Positions 5,263 through 6,186 of a DNA stretch of 6,186 nt are shown one piece after another (position 1 is the first letter of the stretch; the number at the start of each line of letters is the position of its first letter). The translations under genes and the position numbers were made by a program. Below the pieces are notes generated by a model. It was not told the DNA's origin, ran no database searches, and worked only from the letters and a program-made list of their open reading frames with translations. The stretch spans positions 1 through 6,186 of the forward strand of contig JAGVQF010000025.1 in the NCBI GenBank assembly GCA_020051815.1. Reading direction: 5' to 3'. Source of the stretch: Candidatus Saganbacteria bacterium (lineage in GTDB: Bacteria; Margulisbacteria; WOR-1; O2-12-FULL-45-9; XYB2-FULL-48-7).

Positions 5263-6186
5263 TTTAGACGAATACAGGGGCGTCTGCGTCTTTATCGAAC
5301 AGGCGCGCGATAAGATCGCGACGGTCGCCTTCGAGCTGTTAGGCGAAGGACGAAAATTAGCCGATAAACTTCAAGTGCCTCTCTCCGGCATCCTGTTGGG
5401 CGGCAACAATGTCCGCTCGCTGGCCAACGAAGTCATCCAGCACGGCGCGGATATTGTTTACCTGATCGATGACCCCCAGCTTAAAGATTACACGACCTCG
5501 GCCTATCTGGCCGGCTCGCTCGAGATCGTCAATAAATATAAGCCGGAGATTTTGCTCTTGGGGGCCACGACCATGGGCCGTGACCTGGGTGGCGCCCTGG
5601 CGACCCGGCTCTCGACTGGCCTCACCGCCGACTGCACGGGGCTCGATATTGAAGAGGGGACGAGAAACCTCAAGCAGACGCGCCCGGCTTTTGGCGGCAA
5701 CATCATGGCGACGATCATGACCAAGCGCCACCGCCCGCAGATGTCGACGGTGCGGCCGCGCGTCATGCTGGCCCTGGCCCCCGTTCCGGGCCGGAGCGGC
5801 CAGGTCATTGAAGCAAAAATGCCGCCCTTTGACCTGACGGCCAGAGTGACCGATTTTGTCTGCCAGATCAAGACCGACGCGCCGCTCGAAGACGCCGAGA
5901 TCATTGTCTCCGGCGGCAAAGGGGTGGGCGGGGCCAAAAACTTTGCGATCCTCAAAGAACTGGCGGATGTCCTGGGTGGCGTCGTGGGCGGTTCGCGCAA
6001 GGCGGCTGACGCCGGCTGGGTGCCGGTCAGCTCGCAGATCGGCCAGACGGGGAAAACAGTGCGCCCGAAAATTTATTTCGCCTGCGGCATCTCTGGCGCT
6101 ATCCAGCACCTGGTCGGCATGCAGACCTCCGACGTGATCGTGGCGATCAATACCGACAAAGAGGCGCCGATCTTTAAAGTGGCGAC
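5252..6186 (+). CDS. etfA: Electron transfer flavoprotein alpha subunit, 3' end cut by the window edge
   Basis: The frame starts at GTG 5252 and stays open to the right edge, giving 311 residues. The family is usually about 320-340 residues, so only a short tail is missing. The N-terminal domain carries [15 protein letters not shown] (106-120) and [12 protein letters not shown] (144-155). The C-terminal FAD-binding domain has SGGKGVGG (220-227), [11 protein letters not shown] (246-256), [12 protein letters not shown] (262-273), [10 protein letters not shown] (277-286) and [10 protein letters not shown] (300-309). These hold the Arg, Gln-Thr-Gly and Ser-Gly contacts expected for FAD. There is no N-terminal ferredoxin domain of the kind fused to some EtfA proteins. 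It pairs with EtfB, whose gene it overlaps by 11 bases. Its usual partners (an acyl-CoA or lactate dehydrogenase, or a FixCX-type quinone reductase) are not visible and could lie to the right. Confidence 0.95.
   Translation, partial: MPSNLDEYRGVCVFIEQARDKIATVAFELLGEGRKLADKLQVPLSGILLGGNNVRSLANEVIQHGADIVYLIDDPQLKDYTTSAYLAGSLEIVNKYKPEILLLGATTMGRDLGGALATRLSTGLTADCTGLDIEEGTRNLKQTRPAFGGNIMATIMTKRHRPQMSTVRPRVMLALAPVPGRSGQVIEAKMPPFDLTARVTDFVCQIKTDAPLEDAEIIVSGGKGVGGAKNFAILKELADVLGGVVGGSRKAADAGWVPVSSQIGQTGKTVRPKIYFACGISGAIQHLVGMQTSDVIVAINTDKEAPIFKVA

Noticed and set aside
5357..6109. 250-codon open frame on the minus strand
   Set aside because: It lies wholly opposite the clear etfA gene. Its Arg/His/Asp-rich composition is typical of the shadow of a GC-biased coding strand, and it has no recognisable domain.

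Overview
The window reads as part of the electron-transport gene set of an anaerobic bacterium. It holds two divergent gene groups back to back with almost no spare DNA. Both multihaem cytochromes, the twin-arginine (Tat) type Fe-S protein and the cytochrome c maturation proteins act outside the cytoplasmic membrane. Only the electron-transfer flavoprotein is cytoplasmic. Base composition is near 50% GC and looks even throughout. The sequence alone does not identify the phylum. A haem-rich, probably diderm anaerobe (deltaproteobacteria-like, or an uncultured candidate phylum) fits, but that is inference.

Left, minus strand, 2133 down to 1: a membrane-anchored tetrahaem cytochrome c, then a Tat-exported ferredoxin-like subunit with 16 cysteines in four cluster motifs, then an NrfD-family quinone-reactive membrane subunit that runs off the left edge. 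The junctions are a 1-base gap and a 1-base overlap, so this looks like one translationally coupled operon. It resembles cytochrome/Fe-S/NrfD modules such as those in Dsr, Hmc/Tmc, Qrc and Geobacter Cbc complexes. No molybdopterin catalytic subunit is present, so it looks like a quinol-to-periplasmic-cytochrome conduit. A dispersed inverted repeat of about 55 bp forms the last 19 codons of the cytochrome and part of the leader of the Fe-S gene.

Middle, 2134-2223: a 90-base divergent promoter region. It contains a perfect CRP-type site (TGTGA-N6-TCACA), a separate gapless 28-base palindrome, and a TATAAC -10-like box placed so that the CRP-type site would be centred at -61.5 of the rightward promoter.

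Right, plus strand, 2224 to 6186: resB and ccsA (System II cytochrome c maturation, overlapping by 14 bases), a secreted trihaem c7-type cytochrome behind a very strong ribosome binding site, an intrinsic terminator, and then etfB and etfA (overlapping by 11 bases; etfA is cut by the right edge). ResB and CcsA would attach haem to the seven CXXCH motifs encoded here. The NrfD complex and the cytochromes would then move electrons between quinone and extracytoplasmic acceptors, and the flavoprotein would handle electrons on the cytoplasmic side. A link between the flavoprotein and the membrane complex is suggested only by proximity.

There are no tRNA or rRNA genes, CRISPR arrays or transposase genes, and no gene-free stretch above 100 bases. 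The most unusual points are the repeat-derived cytochrome C-terminus, the apparent His/Met haem in the c7 protein, the regulatory palindromes, and a terminator ending only six bases before the etfB start codon.
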